From contig JAMLIO010000006.1 in the NCBI GenBank assembly GCA_023954155.1, forward strand, positions 140,378 to 204,377: 64,000 bases of DNA, given 5' to 3'. The position numbers and the translations under genes are program-made. The notes under the pieces were generated by a model, which ran no database searches, was not told the origin of the DNA, and saw nothing but the letters and a program-made list of their open reading frames with translations. The DNA comes from Pseudobdellovibrionaceae bacterium (GTDB lineage: Bacteria > Bdellovibrionota > Bdellovibrionia > Bdellovibrionales > UBA1609). Shown here piece after piece: positions 8,315-16,654 of this stretch (position 1 is its first letter; each line of letters starts with the position of its first letter).

Positions 8315-9046
8315 TTATGATTTATTTTCAGGCCAGTAATAGGAGTCGGAATACTTTCTTTCACCAAAAATCGCAGTGCCCACACGAACAAGCGTAGACC
8401 CTTCTTCGATAGCAATCTTATAATCCGAAGACATCCCCATAGACAGTTCATCCATGCTCACACCAGGAATATCTGCGGCACGAATAGTTTCTGCTAATTG
8501 TTTTAAGAGCTTAAAGCAAGGTCGAACTTCCTCTTCTTGAGAAGAAAACTTGGCCAGTGTCATAAGGCCTTTAATATTTAAAGTGGTTAATGGTGCCACC
8601 TCTTTGACAAGACTTAATGCAGACTCTGGAGAGACACCAAACTTACTCTCCTCTGCAGAGGTGTTGACTTGAATAAGAATATCCATGGTCTTATTTAATT
8701 TTTTAAGCTGTTTATCCAACTCTTCTGCCAGTGACATTCGATCTACAGAATGGATCAGACTTGCAGCCTCTAAACACTTTTTGACCTTGTTGGTTTGCAA
8801 ATGACCAATAAAATGAAATTCGACGTTGGGATCGGGAAGTTGCGCCCGCTTTTCTGTTAGTTCTTGCACTTTATTTTCGCCAAAAAGTCGATGCCCCAGA
8901 TCAATGGTCTCTTGAATGCGATCTACGGGAACGGTTTTGCTCACTAACATCAGTTTGACATCTTTGGGGTTGCGCCCACATGACTGACATATTTTTACAA
9001 TCTCTTGCTGAACACTGGTGTAATTCTCTTTTAATATTTCACTCAC
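8315..9046 (-). CDS. yggS: YggS/PLPBP family pyridoxal-phosphate homeostasis protein
   Basis: Single-domain alanine-racemase-fold protein that binds PLP and buffers vitamin B6 and amino-acid pools. Seen are the PLP-lysine block LMLVSKTVP, the loop GENKVQEL, HFIGHLQTNKVKK, LIQVNTSAEESKFG, and the phosphate-binding end DELSMGMSSDYKIAIEEGSTLVRVGTAIFGERKY. I chose the GTG at 9046 (about 243 residues) because AGGAG lies 8 bases upstream; the GTG at 9055 would overlap that ribosome-binding site. A tiny lipoprotein gene lies just upstream on the same strand. Confidence 0.93.
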   Translation of the reverse strand: MSEILKENYTSVQQEIVKICQSCGRNPKDVKLMLVSKTVPVDRIQETIDLGHRLFGENKVQELTEKRAQLPDPNVEFHFIGHLQTNKVKKCLEAASLIHSVDRMSLAEELDKQLKKLNKTMDILIQVNTSAEESKFGVSPESALSLVKEVAPLTTLNIKGLMTLAKFSSQEEEVRPCFKLLKQLAETIRAADIPGVSMDELSMGMSSDYKIAIEEGSTLVRVGTAIFGERKYSDSYYWPENKS

Positions 9047-9101
9047 AACACGCACTCCTAGATTAACATCCTTTTACTTTAGCCAAGGGTTGGGGACAAG
9101 G

Positions 9102-9203
9102 TCACCGTTCATATTTGGGTTGTGGCGTTGATGCGCTACAAGCAGACCCCAATAGGACGAAAAAAGTGAGCATCAGAAAGAAACGAATTTGAACTTTTGG
9201 CAT
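9102..9203 (-). CDS. Putative 33-residue lipoprotein
   Basis: An ATG at 9203 opens a 33-codon frame, MPKVQIRFFLMLTFFVLLGSAC then about ten residues and TGA. It has the shape of a lipoprotein signal peptide with a very short mature tail; the Cys is preceded by G-S-A, with Leu at -4. It could be a small lipoprotein or entericidin-like peptide. No convincing ribosome-binding site is seen. Its first codons (KVQIRF) are an inverted DNA copy of the start of the divergent GNAT gene, so it may instead be a by-product of a local duplication. Confidence 0.4.
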   Translation of the reverse strand: MPKVQIRFFLMLTFFVLLGSACSASTPQPKYER

Positions 9204-9339
9204 TTTTATATCATAGATTAAGAAAGCATGTGTTTAGACTGTTACACCAACGGTTTTGCTCACAAACCGCAGCCTGACCTCTTTGGGCTGCGCCCCATAG
9301 GATATAAAATATGACCGCTTCAAAAGTTCAAATTCGTTT
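9181..9339. repeat. 19-bp perfect inverted repeat shared by two divergent gene starts
   Basis: Bases 9181-9199 are the exact reverse complement of 9321-9339. Each copy encodes KVQIRF near the N terminus of its own divergent frame: the 33-residue lipoprotein on the left and the GNAT protein on the right. The enclosed segment is about 121 bases. Confidence 0.75.
9249..9297. repeat. Decayed copy of a yggS coding segment
   Basis: This stretch resembles 8930-8978 inside yggS, in the same orientation. The first 15 bases are identical and overall similarity is about 75-80 percent by eye. It carries no reading frame of its own and lies directly upstream of the GNAT gene, so it looks like a local duplication remnant. 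Confidence 0.5.
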
Positions 9340-9808
9340 TGCCCAACGCCAAGATTGTAAATTGATCTTAGACTTTATCACTCAGCTTGCGATTTATGAA
9401 AAACTTGAACATGAAGTGAGCGCCACAGTAGAAGCCTTACAAAATACACTTTTTGGCGAAAAACCACATGCGGAAGTGGTGATTTTGGAAGAGCAACAAC
9501 GCCCCGTAGGTTTTGCTTTATTTTTTCATAACTATTCTACCTTTTTAGCCCAACCAGGATTGTATCTGGAGGACCTTTTTGTGCTTCCAGAATATCGAGG
9601 CAAGGGGTACGGTACACTTCTGTTGAGCTTTCTTGCCGACCTGGCCGTTCAACGCGATTGTGGGCGCTTTGAATGGTCCGTTTTAGATTGGAATACTCCT
9701 GCTCTACGTGTCTATGAACGTTTAGGAGCCCTACCTATGAGCGAATGGACCTCACAGCGTCTAACTGGTGAGGCTTTGCAAAAGCTAGCGGAATCCTACA
9801 GAAAATAA
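9311..9808 (+). CDS. GNAT acetyltransferase, SSAT/diamine-type
   Basis: Acetyl-CoA-dependent N-acetyltransferase of 165 residues. The acetyl-CoA loop is YRGKGYG within LEDLFVLPEYRGKGYGTLLLSFLADLA. The C-terminal WSVLDWNTPALRVYERLGA matches the spermidine/spermine and thialysine acetyltransferase branch, so a polyamine or lysine-like amine is the likely substrate, though specificity cannot be set from sequence alone. AGGA lies 8 bases before the ATG. The upstream region is built from local repeats (see the inverted repeat and the yggS-like fragment). Confidence 0.85.
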   Translation: MTASKVQIRFAQRQDCKLILDFITQLAIYEKLEHEVSATVEALQNTLFGEKPHAEVVILEEQQRPVGFALFFHNYSTFLAQPGLYLEDLFVLPEYRGKGYGTLLLSFLADLAVQRDCGRFEWSVLDWNTPALRVYERLGALPMSEWTSQRLTGEALQKLAESYRK

Positions 9809-10009
9809 AATTTATGACGGCGGCCAAGAGCTGATTAACGTCACAGAGTTTGTCAAAATTACCTGACCTTTTTGGTCCCTTGGATTGTAATTTCTTTTTA
9901 CCCCACTAACTCCCTGATACGGCTTGGAAAATCTTAATATTTTGGTGTTGTCAATTTCTCGGTTTGTAGCACGAATTTCGCTGTAATTCTGGTACTCGGG
10001 AGGCGAGAT

Positions 10010-10648
10010 ATGAACACCACAAAAAGGAACAGCATGTTTTATGCTTTAATTCTAACAGCGTCTTTTTTATTAAGTCCTGTTGCCTATGCGGGAACAGATG
10101 GCGCAGGACTTGTGCTTTTTACGGCAATACAAAGAAGCAAAGTGAAACAACCCTCAAAACTTACTTTTGCTTGCGAGACAGGACGCGGTAAACATGAGCT
10201 GTATGCGTTTGATTTTTACGCTCATTCACCCCACAGCCCTTTTGGTACGGCAAAGATTGACGAAAAGGGCTTAACCTGTGACCCCATCACTCTACAGACT
10301 TTTATTACAAGACATTCCACATCCTGTTTAGACAGACAAGTGCATTGGGCACATGAACAGATTCAAAAAACTTTAAGTGCCTTACCTAAAGACGGCCCTT
10401 ATAGAGTGAAAATGTCAGTGCACAGTCAAATTGGTGATACTCATTGGAGTAACGATTGGGGTTCTTATTTGGTTGGACTTTTTAGTTTTGTCAGCGAGAG
10501 TCACGCCAATGAAGTAGAATGTGATTTAAAGATCAGCCTAGAATTGCACGAACGCACTGAAGATCATAATTTTATCGTACTTGATAAAATCAGTTACTCA
10601 TTCAACTCACCTACGTCGCTTACAGCTCCAGAACAAGATCAGGATTAA
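10010..10648 (+). CDS. Secreted protein of unknown function
   Basis: 212 residues with a Sec signal peptide (hydrophobic core YALILTASFLLS, cleavage near AYAG). GGAGG is six bases before the ATG. The mature part contains four Cys residues (near 53, 88, 104 and 164), suggesting disulfides in the periplasm. No family is recognised. It stands alone between the GNAT gene and the EEP-family gene. The 200 bases upstream contain nothing I can assign beyond the ribosome-binding site. Confidence 0.75.
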   Translation: MNTTKRNSMFYALILTASFLLSPVAYAGTDGAGLVLFTAIQRSKVKQPSKLTFACETGRGKHELYAFDFYAHSPHSPFGTAKIDEKGLTCDPITLQTFITRHSTSCLDRQVHWAHEQIQKTLSALPKDGPYRVKMSVHSQIGDTHWSNDWGSYLVGLFSFVSESHANEVECDLKISLELHERTEDHNFIVLDKISYSFNSPTSLTAPEQDQD

Positions 10649-10787
10649 AATAACTTTAATTACAAAGCCATTTCCATGGCCCTGATACAAAAAAAGAGAC
10701 CTATGGCGAAGGTTTATAATATAAAACACTCATGTCATTGGATCAAAAAGTCTTGCACTATAGCGTTGTCCTCTCTATTTTAAATCC

Positions 10788-11564
10788 ATGAGTAAGCTCA
10801 CACTAACCTCTTTTAATATTCGTTGCTTTGGTTTTAATGGTGATTACTTCGCGCCCGCAAAGTCCGAATTGCGCGTTCCCTTTCTGAAAAAATTTGTGTT
10901 TGATCACTTTTCCAATACTGATGTTTTTATTCTACAAGAGATCATGGACCCTAGTTTACTTCCAAATCTTCTCCCTCAAGGATTTAAGTTTTACACTTAT
11001 GAACACACTTACCCACGACACATGTATATTGCTCTTTGTTGTCGTCAAGGGCTAGACTTTGTGGAAACACAAATCATCCCCGATACAGCTATTGACAGCA
11101 CCTCATCAAGACCCGCATTTTATGGAGTGCTCACCCAAGGAAAAACACCTCTAGCTCAGATCGTTGGTGTGCATCTTAAATCCGATTACAACAACACAGA
11201 CAATCGCATTAAGCAGGCTCTTGCCATCTGTGAATTTTTAAACCAAAAGCAAGACCCATTACCTGTAGTCCTTGCTGGGGACTTTAACAGCCATCTCAAT
11301 TCCAAAACCAAAAAGAACCGTGATGACCTGTTTTATCTGAATGATCTTTTCGAAAAACAAGGACTAAAACGTGCAGAGCTTTTTGACTTTACTTACATCA
11401 CGTCCTTTGAGCGTGCCCATCTGGATCATATTTGGACCTCGGCTCAAATTCTAGAAACTCGCACCTATAATTATACATCTTATGCCCCTGCAGCAGAGGC
11501 ATTAAAAAAATATTTTGATGAAATTTCAGATCACTTGCCTGTCTCTGCAACTCTGGCTTTATAA
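10788..11564 (+). CDS. Endonuclease/exonuclease/phosphatase (EEP) superfamily protein
   Basis: 258 residues with the metal-dependent EEP fold. The N-terminal LTLTSFNIR, the metal-binding Glu51 in FILQEIMD, the VGVHLKS strand, GDFNSH with the catalytic Asp/Asn, and ISDHLPV with the catalytic Asp-His near the C terminus are all present. There is no signal peptide, so it should act in the cytoplasm on DNA, nucleotide or phosphoester substrates; specificity is unclear. No strong Shine-Dalgarno sequence precedes the ATG. Confidence 0.85.
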   Translation: MSKLTLTSFNIRCFGFNGDYFAPAKSELRVPFLKKFVFDHFSNTDVFILQEIMDPSLLPNLLPQGFKFYTYEHTYPRHMYIALCCRQGLDFVETQIIPDTAIDSTSSRPAFYGVLTQGKTPLAQIVGVHLKSDYNNTDNRIKQALAICEFLNQKQDPLPVVLAGDFNSHLNSKTKKNRDDLFYLNDLFEKQGLKRAELFDFTYITSFERAHLDHIWTSAQILETRTYNYTSYAPAAEALKKYFDEISDHLPVSATLAL

Positions 11565-11639
11565 ACGAATCGACCACAAATCCGTCAAATGCTCATCAGC
11601 ATCTGGTCCCAAATTTCTTTCTATAAAATACAAGAACGC

Positions 11640-13475
11640 TTATTTTAAATACTCACCCATACGATATAGGATTTTAGGTAATTTTGATTTTCTGCTGTCC
11701 GTAAAACCCTTAGCCTTGGCAATCACATCATACTTCAGGTCACGAAACTCAACCTTATAAGAACTATGTGATTTAATACCAAAAACCACGAAGCCTTCTG
11801 CATCCAAATAAGCACAATCACTCCAGCTACAAGCTATAATATCCCTAGGGGAATCATCAAATAAAGACTGGCCATGAGAGTAGTCCTTTGAGGGACTGTT
11901 CACTCCTAAAAAGGGCATGAGAGTGGGAATCAGATCATGATGGGACGTAATATGTGTATATTCCTGTGGCTTTTTACCAGGGATATACACCAACATTGGA
12001 ACCTGCACTTGATATGGTGTAAACGCGTTAGCATGGCCAATATGACCATTCTCCAAAAACTCTTCTCCGTGGTCACCCGTGATCACTATAATTGTATTCT
12101 TCAAAACATTCTGTTTTTCTAACGTTTCTAGCAGTCTGCCTATAAGAACATCTATATAGTATAAGCTGTTATGGTAACAATTTTTAATCTCTAATTTAAT
12201 CTCCTCGTCACTAAGGGACATATAGCTCACTTGATCCACTATGGGTTCAAATTTCACATGATCATCTGGAAACGAATAAGGCGCATGGGTGCTGTCCAAT
12301 AAACTATATACAAAGAAAGGCTTCTTTTCAGAAATAGAGAAATTTGTCAGATCCTCTAAGGCCTCTGCATTTTTAATATGCGCAGGTGCTATGCCATACT
12401 CGTCTTTTACATGTTCGAGCATATTTACAAAGAGTGTTTTTCTGAATTCAGGAAAGGTCTGCGGAGACGGCGAATACACTTGCATTTGGTAATTAAGCTC
12501 TTGCAAGCGATCTAAGAAAACAGGAGATCGATTCTTTCTTAAAAACTGATCCCAATAAGAAGAGTAGATGCCATAAAACAAAGAAAACACCCCGTTACGC
12601 GTTCCATTTCCACCACTATAATGCAGAGTAAAGTTTTGTGATTTTTTAGCAAAATCAAACAAATGAGGTGTGATTTCTGGAGTGAATGACTGCGCCCTAA
12701 AGCTGTCTATCACTAAAAATATAAAATTATATTGCGTATCTGTTTTTTTAAATTTTAAATCTTTGAGAGGGTAATGCAGTTCCGATTTAACTTGTTCCAC
12801 AACTTCCATATCAGGCGTAGGTAAATAGCCAAACACCTTCTTGAATGTTCTTTTTACCGTTAAAGGTTGATAACCTGGCACCACATTATAAACCTTGGTG
12901 ATTTCATATATATCGTACAAATCCCCATAAGCATAAAGACTGGAACCCACTAGATATAAACCTAAAAGTCCACTACATAGGAGTTTTGTCCTGAGCAAAG
13001 GGATAGATAATTTTCTTTGGCAAAAAATATAAAGCAGATATTGAGCTACAGTAAAGCTCAGTGCAATAAAAATGATAATATAAATATCCCACGTTTTAAT
13101 CCCTAAGGACTCCCATCCTCCTGGTGTGATTAAGACATTCCAAACCAATGAATTAAAATGAAATTTCAAAAAATAATATATCTGTGTATCTGCAAACAAA
13201 AAAAGTCCCAAGACAGAGTACACCAGAGGCATCACCAAATTTTGTAGCGGTTTCGGCAAGAAACCAAACGCCAGATAAATCAGAGAATAGATGACCCCAA
13301 TCTGAACAACCAAACTTACGGTGATATAAGTCAGAGAAAAAATGCCTGTATAGGGCGTGCTTGCAAAGTAAAGCAGAGAAATTAAACTACCAATAAGAAT
13401 ATTAAATAATAAAAAATGGGTATTTTTTAAACCCCAAAAATTACTTTTAAAAAAATCCACTACTGCTGCAAGCAC
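11640..13475 (-). CDS. YejM/PbgA-like inner-membrane protein with sulfatase-fold domain
   Basis: About 611 residues. The N-terminal ~200 carry five hydrophobic segments, with a YejM-like block (FLFADTQIYYFLKFHFNSLVWNVLITPGG). The C-terminal ~370 are a periplasmic alkaline-phosphatase/sulfatase fold (IFLVIDSFRAQS near the start, VITGDHGEEFLENGHIGHANAF near the end). In the nucleophile region (SGGNGTRNGVFSL) a Thr replaces the Cys/Ser of true sulfatases, as in PbgA. In enterobacteria YejM/PbgA senses lipopolysaccharide and governs LpxC turnover; transfer of that role here is inference. The GTG at 13475 is chosen because GAGG lies 6 bases upstream. Confidence 0.85.
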   Translation of the reverse strand: MLAAVVDFFKSNFWGLKNTHFLLFNILIGSLISLLYFASTPYTGIFSLTYITVSLVVQIGVIYSLIYLAFGFLPKPLQNLVMPLVYSVLGLFLFADTQIYYFLKFHFNSLVWNVLITPGGWESLGIKTWDIYIIIFIALSFTVAQYLLYIFCQRKLSIPLLRTKLLCSGLLGLYLVGSSLYAYGDLYDIYEITKVYNVVPGYQPLTVKRTFKKVFGYLPTPDMEVVEQVKSELHYPLKDLKFKKTDTQYNFIFLVIDSFRAQSFTPEITPHLFDFAKKSQNFTLHYSGGNGTRNGVFSLFYGIYSSYWDQFLRKNRSPVFLDRLQELNYQMQVYSPSPQTFPEFRKTLFVNMLEHVKDEYGIAPAHIKNAEALEDLTNFSISEKKPFFVYSLLDSTHAPYSFPDDHVKFEPIVDQVSYMSLSDEEIKLEIKNCYHNSLYYIDVLIGRLLETLEKQNVLKNTIIVITGDHGEEFLENGHIGHANAFTPYQVQVPMLVYIPGKKPQEYTHITSHHDLIPTLMPFLGVNSPSKDYSHGQSLFDDSPRDIIACSWSDCAYLDAEGFVVFGIKSHSSYKVEFRDLKYDVIAKAKGFTDSRKSKLPKILYRMGEYLK

Positions 13476-13481
13476 TTCCAA

Positions 13482-13931
13482 CCTCTGATGACTGCCTACG
13501 AATTGAATACGTATCCTAAAAAACGATATTCATTCCGATTCAGATGGGAAGTCAAATAAATATATATACCTTTCTTATTTGTAATAAATGCCGAAACTTC
13601 CCCTCACGCCTTACCCCACCAGAGGGGAATAAAACATGTCCTTTCAAGCCTTATCCAGTCAGAGGAGTTAAATCATTCCCTCTCAAGCCTTATCCAGCCA
13701 GAGGGTATAGAACATGTCTTTTAAACATCTTATTTTCAATTAGGGTCAAAATGCGCAAATGGGCGTAATATTAAAGAATAGAGGCTTTGGGCGTCTTGGT
13801 TTGCTCCTTGTGGATTGACCTCTAAAATGATTATTACTTAGAATAAGGAGGGTTCATTCTATCTGTTTTGCAACTGTGTCCAAATGAACCCAATTAAACT
13901 CAACTCATTCTCTTTTTAGCAAGGAGTTTTT
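13482..13931. other. Intergenic region holding a 3 x 39-bp tandem repeat
   Basis: 450 bases between the YejM-like gene (leftward) and a lipoprotein gene (rightward). The main content is the tandem repeat at 13601-13717. The right end carries an AAGGAG ribosome-binding site before the ATG at 13932. The 74-codon open frame across the repeat has no signal of coding beyond the repeat itself. Confidence 0.6.
13601..13717 (+). repeat. Three tandem 39-bp repeats with internal hairpin
   Basis: Units at 13601-13639, 13640-13678 and 13679-13717. Each contains a CTC/TTC-CAAGCCTTATCCAG-like core and ends in AGAGG, so each can fold as a small CCTC...GAGG hairpin; the third is the best conserved. The units share about 75-80 percent identity. 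The period is a multiple of three (13 codons), but no translation signals support a gene. Confidence 0.75.
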
Positions 13932-14399
13932 ATGTTTAAATCCTCACTAACAATTCTTGTGGCTTTTTTACTACTCGCAAATTGCACCTCCTACCATAAA
14001 GGGATCGCCTCCTATGAAGAAGTGTACTCAGCCAACGACCCTTCCACGTTTGAGTTTTCACATTTTAAATACTTCGGAAGCAACAATGTGCTCATCATCA
14101 ATGAAGATAGAAGAATCAAAAGAGACCTAGCCGAACTGTGCAGTGATTTTGAAATGAGTTGCATTCGTTACAATTTAGATATCGAATCTGAAAAAGCTAC
14201 AAGTCAGATGGATGACATCCTAAAGCAGATTTATAAGTACAAAGGGGAAACCTTTTTGTTGGTTTCCGATCATGCCGACATCACTTCAGCCATTGTCGCC
14301 AAATATGCTAAGTTAAGATATAAAGACCAAAACTATGAAAAAATCTTTAAGACCTTTAAAGCCGAAAATGTCGACGCTTTACTGCCACTCGTTAAATAG
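13932..14399 (+). CDS. Small lipoprotein of unknown function
   Basis: 155 residues with signal peptide MFKSSLTILVAFLLLANC; the Cys sits in a recognisable lipobox (LANC). AAGGAG lies upstream at good spacing. The mature part has two further Cys (CSDFEMSC, near 69 and 76) in a short loop, and a charged C terminus. No family is recognised. Its stop is four bases from the convergent cytochrome lipoprotein gene. Confidence 0.78.
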   Translation: MFKSSLTILVAFLLLANCTSYHKGIASYEEVYSANDPSTFEFSHFKYFGSNNVLIINEDRRIKRDLAELCSDFEMSCIRYNLDIESEKATSQMDDILKQIYKYKGETFLLVSDHADITSAIVAKYAKLRYKDQNYEKIFKTFKAENVDALLPLVK

Positions 14400-14402
14400 A
14401 AC

Positions 14403-14762
14403 TTAAGGAAGGATCTGCAAAATCCAGTTATACAGAATGTCTCTTTCGTTTGCAGGAATGGTACCGATGGTGGGCATGGTTTTGGGACCCATGGGACCTA
14501 AGCTGTTTTGAATTCTATAGTAAAGCGGCGAAGCCTCTGGGTCACCTGGTATGATATATCCCTCATCCACAAACCAGTCTTCACTAGCTAAAGCCCAACC
14601 TACATGATGACACATATTACATCTGTTTGCGATCACACGATTAGCAGCCTCAAACATTTCGCTACCATCGGGTGCCAAACCATCTCCTGCACTGGAGTTC
14701 TCAGTTTGCAGACACCCACTCGATAAAGCTACACAGAAAAAAATCAAAATGTACTTCATCAT
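14403..14762 (-). CDS. Lipid-anchored c-type cytochrome-like protein
   Basis: About 119 residues. The signal peptide ends in LSSGC (Cys17, lipobox). CNMCHH at 48-53 is a single heme-c attachment site, with possible axial Met residues in MGPKTMPTIG. The fold resembles small class I cytochromes, probably held at a membrane and facing the periplasm as an electron shuttle. The ATG at 14762 is chosen because AAAGG is seven bases upstream. It follows the YceI gene on the same strand after 112 bases. Confidence 0.82.
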   Translation of the reverse strand: MMKYILIFFCVALSSGCLQTENSSAGDGLAPDGSEMFEAANRVIANRCNMCHHVGWALASEDWFVDEGYIIPGDPEASPLYYRIQNSLGPMGPKTMPTIGTIPANERDILYNWILQILP

Positions 14763-14877
14763 CAATTAACCTTTTACCCTATAATCGCCATACTTTTTAT
14801 TTTACAATAAAACTATGATTTAGTCTAAAATACTGAATCTACAGTTTTTTGATCCCAACCTTTGTCTCTTTTTAAGA

Positions 14878-15420
14878 CTATTTGGATTTACTTCCTTTCC
14901 TTGCATCCACAGCCGCCCGTGCTTTTGGCATTGGAACTTGCTCAACGGGAACTGTCACTCTCACAGTCACTTCATCTTTAACTCCCACACCCATGTACTT
15001 CACATCTTTAATACCCAAAGAAGCTAAATTCATTGTAAAACTAGATGTTAAAAACTTTCCCTTAGTGGTGTATGTGGTGTTGATCTGATGTTGCTTTCCC
15101 ATCAAAGAGATCACGGCCTTGGCTTTTCCATCCGTGCCTTTGGCTTTCACCAGCTTGGCTGTTGGAAATTTATCCGTCAGCAGTCTCTGTTTCAAATGTT
15201 TATCTCGCAATGCAATTCCTGTCTTCAAACTGTTCAGATCCACAACAACTTGATTAGAAATGACAACGTTGCCGCGCTGTTTAACCAAACCTTTCGCAGT
15301 GCCTTTCGCTTTGAAACTTCCTGCAGGACTCAGTTGTACATCAACTTCCACACCAGCACTTGCGTTTGCAATGTGTGAAACAAAAAGAACACTCACAAGC
15401 ACAGTAAGAAAATGACTCAT
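14878..15420 (-). CDS. YceI-family periplasmic protein
   Basis: 180 residues with a Sec signal peptide (cleavage near ANASA). The YceI pattern is seen in VVVDLNSLKTGIALRDKHLKQRLLTDKFPTAKLVK and the following beta-rich ISLMGKQHQINTTYT. YceI proteins form a lipocalin-like barrel that binds isoprenoid-like or other hydrophobic ligands in the periplasm, often near respiratory genes. Here it lies between a cytochrome lipoprotein and a divergent heme-binding outer-membrane protein, which fits. The tail is Lys/Arg-rich. GGAG precedes the ATG at good spacing. Confidence 0.88.
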   Translation of the reverse strand: MSHFLTVLVSVLFVSHIANASAGVEVDVQLSPAGSFKAKGTAKGLVKQRGNVVISNQVVVDLNSLKTGIALRDKHLKQRLLTDKFPTAKLVKAKGTDGKAKAVISLMGKQHQINTTYTTKGKFLTSSFTMNLASLGIKDVKYMGVGVKDEVTVRVTVPVEQVPMPKARAAVDARKGSKSK

Positions 15421-15481
15421 AATTAGCTCCTGATTTTAGCCAGATAAACATTTGTCACACAGGTAAAATTTTAGCTATGAT

Positions 15482-16645
15482 ATGTGTTATATGTCACGCC
15501 TTCTGTTTTTTTTTGGACTTCTTATACCATTGCCCACTTGGGCTTATCCGCAATTCATCGGATACAAGTATTCCTCGTGCATCACATGTCACTACAACAG
15601 CCAAGGTAATGGACCCATCAATGATTATGGACGCGCTCTATGGGCGACAGAGATCGCAGGACGCATGGGTGCAGAAAACAAGACAGACGATCAGCTCGGA
15701 GAAGCCTCTGGAGTTTTGGGAAAGAAAAATCTACCTTATTGGATCAGACCTGGATTTAAGCTAAGACAGCTCTGGGCAAATTCAAATCCAGGAACAGACA
15801 TCTCTACGTCTCGAGAAATTTTAATGCAAGCCGAAGGAAGTTTGGCCTTATTCTTAGATCAGAGTCAGAAGTATGCTGTTGTCGGGTCCTTTGGTTATGT
15901 GCCCGAGCCCCTTCGTCTTCAAGGTCGGGGCATGAGTGTTGACACTTGGATTTCAAGAGAACACTACGTCAGAGCCCAAGCCATGGAAGATTTGTGGGTC
16001 TATGCAGGCATGACCGACAAGGTCTATGGCATACGTCATGCCAACCATACAGCCTTTAGTCGGTCCAGAACAGGTTTAGCCCAAAACGACCAAGCTCATG
16101 GTGTTGTCGCCCACTATATCAAACCCAATTGGGAGTTAGCTGCGAATGCCTTTGTAGGAAATTTATATCAAGATGCTCCTTATCGCCAACAAGGTCTGTC
16201 ACTTTGGTTTGAATACGAGATCAAAGAAAATTGGCGGCTGGGAACTTCTATACTTAAATCAAAAAATGATTTTGTAAATAATTTAAGATTAGGATTTATG
16301 TCTCGTGTAGGATATGGAAGCGGTACAGCTGTTTTATTTGAGTCAGGTTTGATTAAAGACAGTCCTACCACAGGCAATGGCTCTAGAACTGGTTATTATG
16401 TATATTCCGAAGCACATCAACGAGTGGCCCGAGGCTACCATGTTTTTGTTACTGGTCAGGCCTACAAAGCTGACATCACAGGCGCTCATTCAGATAGCGT
16501 CACTCTGGGATTTGGGCTTCTGGCTTTCCCAATGCAAAGAGTGGAACTCCGAATTGAAGCCGAGAATTCCCAATCATTTTCTTCTGACCCAGAGATACAA
16601 AGGTACTTTTGGAACGCATTAGGACAACTTCACATTTCACTTTAG
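15482..16645 (+). CDS. Outer-membrane barrel protein with N-terminal heme-c motif
   Basis: 387 residues. A signal peptide (cleavage after WAY or nearby) is followed at once by CITCHY (Cys33, Cys36, His37), a single c-heme site. The remaining ~330 residues alternate polar and hydrophobic residues with many aromatic strand ends and finish GQLHISL, as in an outer-membrane beta-barrel. A cytochrome-barrel fusion suggests electron passage through or at the outer membrane. The start could be the ATG at 15482 or at 15491; neither has a clear Shine-Dalgarno sequence. It is divergent from yceI and followed by two more barrel genes. Confidence 0.75.
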   Translation: MCYMSRLLFFFGLLIPLPTWAYPQFIGYKYSSCITCHYNSQGNGPINDYGRALWATEIAGRMGAENKTDDQLGEASGVLGKKNLPYWIRPGFKLRQLWANSNPGTDISTSREILMQAEGSLALFLDQSQKYAVVGSFGYVPEPLRLQGRGMSVDTWISREHYVRAQAMEDLWVYAGMTDKVYGIRHANHTAFSRSRTGLAQNDQAHGVVAHYIKPNWELAANAFVGNLYQDAPYRQQGLSLWFEYEIKENWRLGTSILKSKNDFVNNLRLGFMSRVGYGSGTAVLFESGLIKDSPTTGNGSRTGYYVYSEAHQRVARGYHVFVTGQAYKADITGAHSDSVTLGFGLLAFPMQRVELRIEAENSQSFSSDPEIQRYFWNALGQLHISL

Positions 16646-16654
16646 AGGATAGCA

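Noticed and set aside
13601..13717. CRISPR array
   Set aside because: Units are directly adjacent, diverged and have no spacers between them.
13544..13768. Small open frame over the 39-bp repeats
   Set aside because: The Cys/Pro-rich product simply reflects the repeat; no ribosome-binding site or signal peptide is seen.
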